Assembly: GCA_907163345.1 (NCBI GenBank)
Contig: CAJQUN010000003.1
Span: 8,040,821-8,104,820, forward strand
DNA from: Haberlea rhodopensis
Lineage: Eukaryota; Streptophyta; Magnoliopsida; Lamiales; Gesneriaceae
Length of the DNA stretch: 64,000 bases
Direction of reading: 5' to 3'
The translations under genes and the position numbers were made by a program. This document shows, one piece after another, positions 60,804 through 64,000 of the stretch (position 1 is the first letter of the stretch; each line of letters starts with the position of its first letter). The notes below the pieces were generated by a model. The model searched no databases. It was given only the letters and a program-made list of their open reading frames with translations, and was not told the origin of the DNA.

Positions 60804-63800
60804 TTACATATTCTTGATATTATCTTAATAATATATTAACCAAATTAATATTAATTATTAACATTCTCCCATTTGGTTAATATATTCACAAACTGAATAA
60901 TCAAGAATACTTCATCATATCAAGAAACAAATACACGAATCATGGCGATGTGTCCTCTTATATTGAGTAGTATCTTCCATGTATCACGATGTATTATGCC
61001 TCTTAAATCCAAATGCGGTAACCTTACTGAATGAATAAACCAATGCTTATTCTAGGTCCAACTTAAGTAATATTTCCCAAATAACTGAATATGTACACAA
61101 CTGAATAAGAGAAATATCATAACCGAAAGAGTTTCAATAAGTATACAAAATGTACGTACTATGAAATCACATAATGGAACCAAGTCACATTTTAACCATA
61201 TGATCCTTCAAATCCTTAGTTGGCATGCCTTTAAGGATCGACAATCATCAATTCAGTACGCACGTGTTTAATAACCAATTTATTGTTTTTAACACGCTCC
61301 CAAATGGCTAAATACTTAATGTCGATGTGTTTACTTCGACTTTCACATTTATTATTTAGCCTAAAAACTGTAGATGAATTGTCAATATATAACCTAATGG
61401 CCAAGATATAAAATCCATAATTCTAAGCCCATATATGAAACTCTTCAACTATACACCATGTGAAGATGCTTCAAAACAAGAAACGAACTTGACTGGCAAA
61501 CATAAATATGTATCCAAATGTTGATTTAGCAAATCAATGCAACCAGCAAAGTCTGAATTGGAGTAGCCAATACCTCCAAATTATCAGTCCGTTTATACAT
61601 AAGCATGCAATCCTTAATACCTTTAAGGTACTTTATAACATTCTTTGCAGCTTTCCAAAAACACAATACACATATTACTCTGATATATTCCCAACATTCC
61701 CACAACAAATGCAATATCAGGTCTAGTACAGACTTGAGCATACATTAGGCTTCCAACACAAGAAGCATATGTAATGTTTTTCATTTGTTCCTTTTCAAAC
61801 TCATTTCTTGGACATTGATTCAAATTGAATCTATCACCTTTCACAATGGGTGCTACACTTGGTGAACAATCACTCATCCGAAACCTCTCCAGCACTTTGT
61901 TTATATAGGTTTCTTGCGATAAACCCAAAATGTATTTGGATCTATCCCTATGGATCTTAATACCAAGGGATCTTAATACCAATGACATAAGATGCCTCAC
62001 CCATATCCTTCATATCAAAGTTCTTAGATAGAAATTGTTTCACCTCATATAGAAACCCCTTTATCATTGGTTGCAAGTAATATATCATCTACATACAACA
62101 CCAAGAAACAAATTTTACTCCCACTAACCTTCTGGTATATACATTGATCCATGACGTTCTCAACAAAACCAAATGAAGAGATAACGTGATGGAATTTTAA
62201 ATACCACTGACGGGAGGCTTGTTTCAATCCGTATATAGATTTCTTAAGCTTACACACCAAATGCTCACCATCACTAGAGGAGAATCCTTCAGGTTGTTTC
62301 ATATAAACATCTTCCTCTAGATCACCATTGAGGAATGCCGTTTTCACATCCATTTTATGCAAATCCAGATCAAAATGGGCCACCAATGCCATAACCACAC
62401 GGAGAGAATCCTTTTTAGATACAGGAGAAAATGTCTCTGTATAAATAATTCCCTCTTTCTGAGTGAATCCTTTGGCAACGAGTCTAGTCTTATATCGTTC
62501 AATTTTGCCCAGTGAATCTTTCTTTGTTTTAAAGACCCACCTACATCCAAGGGCTTTTACACCATCTGGCAACTGAACCAACTCCCAGACTCCGTTATGT
62601 GCCATTGAATTTATCTCATCATTCATAGCATCGAACCACAACTTGGATTCATTACTTTCCATCGCTTATGAAAACGTCTCAGGATCATTCTCAGCTCCAA
62701 TATTATAGTCAGATTCTTGAAGATACACAATATAATCACTAGGAATTGCCGATCTCCTCATTCTAGTGGACCTTCTCAATGTTGTATCAACATTTTCCTC
62801 TAATACAGGATCATGTTGATCAACAGGGTTCTCGACAGTATCTGGAATCTGTCGATCATCAGGAACTACTAGATCATGATCAACTACTTGTGGAATCTCT
62901 AAGACGGGTTCATCAACATGCCTAAGAACTTGAGGGCAGTTGTAAACATCAATAAGTCGATCACTTACAGTGGATGGATGAGCATCGTAATGATCGTTTT
63001 CAGAACAAATATCCTGAAATCGATCGCTCCCACTAATCAGGTCATTCTCAAGAAATTTTGCATTCCTCGATTCCACAAATTTAGTGATGTGAGATGGACA
63101 GTAGAATCTATATCCCTTAGACCTTTCGGCATATCCAACGAAATACCCACTAATGGTCCTCGGGTCCAACTTATTTTCATGTGGATTATAAACTCTCACC
63201 TCAGACGGGCATCCCCAAATGCGTATATGTTGCAAACTCGGTTTCCAACCTTTCCATATCTCAAAAGGTGTCTTAGAGACAACCTTGGTTGGAACTCGGT
63301 TTAATATATACGCTGCTGTTTTAAGAGCTTCAGTCCACAATGACTTAGGAAGTTTAGAACTAGTAAGCATATTACGCACCATGTCTATTAATGTCCGGTT
63401 TCTTCTTTCCGCCACACCATTTTGGCTCGGAGAACCAGGCATGGTGTATTGGGCAACAATCCCATGCTCCTGAAGAAACTTAGCAAACGGACCAGGTGCT
63501 TGTCCACTCTCAGTGTATCTACCATAGTACTCACCACCTCTATCTGTTCTCACGATCTTAATTTGCTTACCACACTGTTTCTCTACTTCAGCCTTATATG
63601 CTTTAAAAGCATCCAACGCTTCAAACTTATTATGAAGCAAGTAGAGATACATATATCGTGAATAATCATCAATGAAGGTGATGAAGTATTTCTGACCATA
63701 TGAATCCATATCAGGACTACATATGTCTGTATGTATGATCTCCAATATATCAGAACTCCTCTTAGCACCTTTCTTTGACATGTTGGTCTGCTTATCCTTA

Positions 63801-64000
63801 ATGCAGTCCACACAAGTGTCAAAATCGGTAAAATCCAAAGTACTGAGTACTTCATCATTCACTAATCTTTTAATTCTATCAATGGAGATATGTCCCAATC
63901 TCCGGTGCCACAAAATAGAGGAATTCTCATTCACAACACATCTTTTAATACCAATATTTTGTTGAGCATGCAGTATAGAATTAGTGGTATCATTTTGTAA
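60804..64000 (-). pseudogene. Ty1/copia retrotransposon, 3' part, decayed
   Basis: Read on the minus strand from the right edge: integrase zinc-binding region (WHRRLGHIS with Cys pair CVDC) and integrase core with Asp and Glu residues in HTDICSPD and NGVAERRNRT (63934-63100); a variable linker; reverse transcriptase with FKTKKDSLGK, DVKTAFLNGDLEEDVYM and YVDDILLA (62662-62060); then RNase H pieces to about 61190; then a purine-rich tract AAATGGGAGA ahead of about 60 bp of 3' LTR (60863-60804). Gag and the 5' LTR lie outside the window. Breaks include a stop at 62663-62665 between integrase and reverse transcriptase, a frame change near 62045-62055, a 16-bp tandem duplication at about 61955-61986 and further frame changes near 61650-61700. 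The element cannot make an intact polyprotein. The 3' LTR is cut off at the junction with solo LTR D. Confidence 0.9.

Overview
This is nuclear DNA of a flowering plant, a eudicot by its gene content and intron style. Genes are split by many short AT-rich introns, most with GT-AG borders, and the spacers are full of solo LTRs, MITEs, DNA-transposon remnants and microsatellites. The genes look closest to dicot families known from Arabidopsis: a PPR protein, an Aurora kinase of the AUR1/2 type, a CABIN1-like protein, the P4-ATPase ALA2 and an RR-TZF zinc-finger protein. I cannot name the species; an asterid is only a guess.

Layout. 0-12 kb: 3' part of a PPR gene (+), a broken Aurora kinase gene (-), a five-exon gene for a small membrane protein I do not recognise (-), a hAT transposase remnant and an AT-rich MITE-like block. 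12-24 kb: a 19-exon CABIN1-like gene (+), with two reading-frame lesions at its 3' end. 25-26 kb: a solo LTR (-). 28.5-41 kb: an apparently complete ALA2 gene (-) with a 5'UTR intron and two short uORFs. 45-46 kb: a single-exon RR-TZF gene (+). 48-51 kb: two solo LTRs of the same family, the second in DNA that carries an rbcL fragment. 52.8-55.6 kb: two MITEs and an LTR-retrotransposon fragment. 55.8-58.4 kb: a palindrome cluster followed by a broken gene joining a MuDR-like region to a plant mobile domain, cut by a solo LTR that holds a second nested copy. 60.8-64 kb: the 3' part of a decayed Ty1/copia element (-).

The genes do not form a pathway: they are neighbouring housekeeping loci (organelle RNA processing, chromatin assembly, lipid flipping, mRNA regulation). 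The most unusual feature is the LTR family at five sites. Four of the five copies have exact 5-bp target duplications. Each copy carries an array of short dyads (ATCGCC-NNN-GGCGAT), AACGGYYA cores like the mitosis-specific MYB3R site and, in four copies, a TATA box. Downstream lies an array of small stem-loops with compensating stem changes. Also notable are an Aurora kinase with several catalytic lesions, a hairpin in a CABIN1 intron containing an inverted copy of the neighbouring exon, and many recent short tandem duplications.
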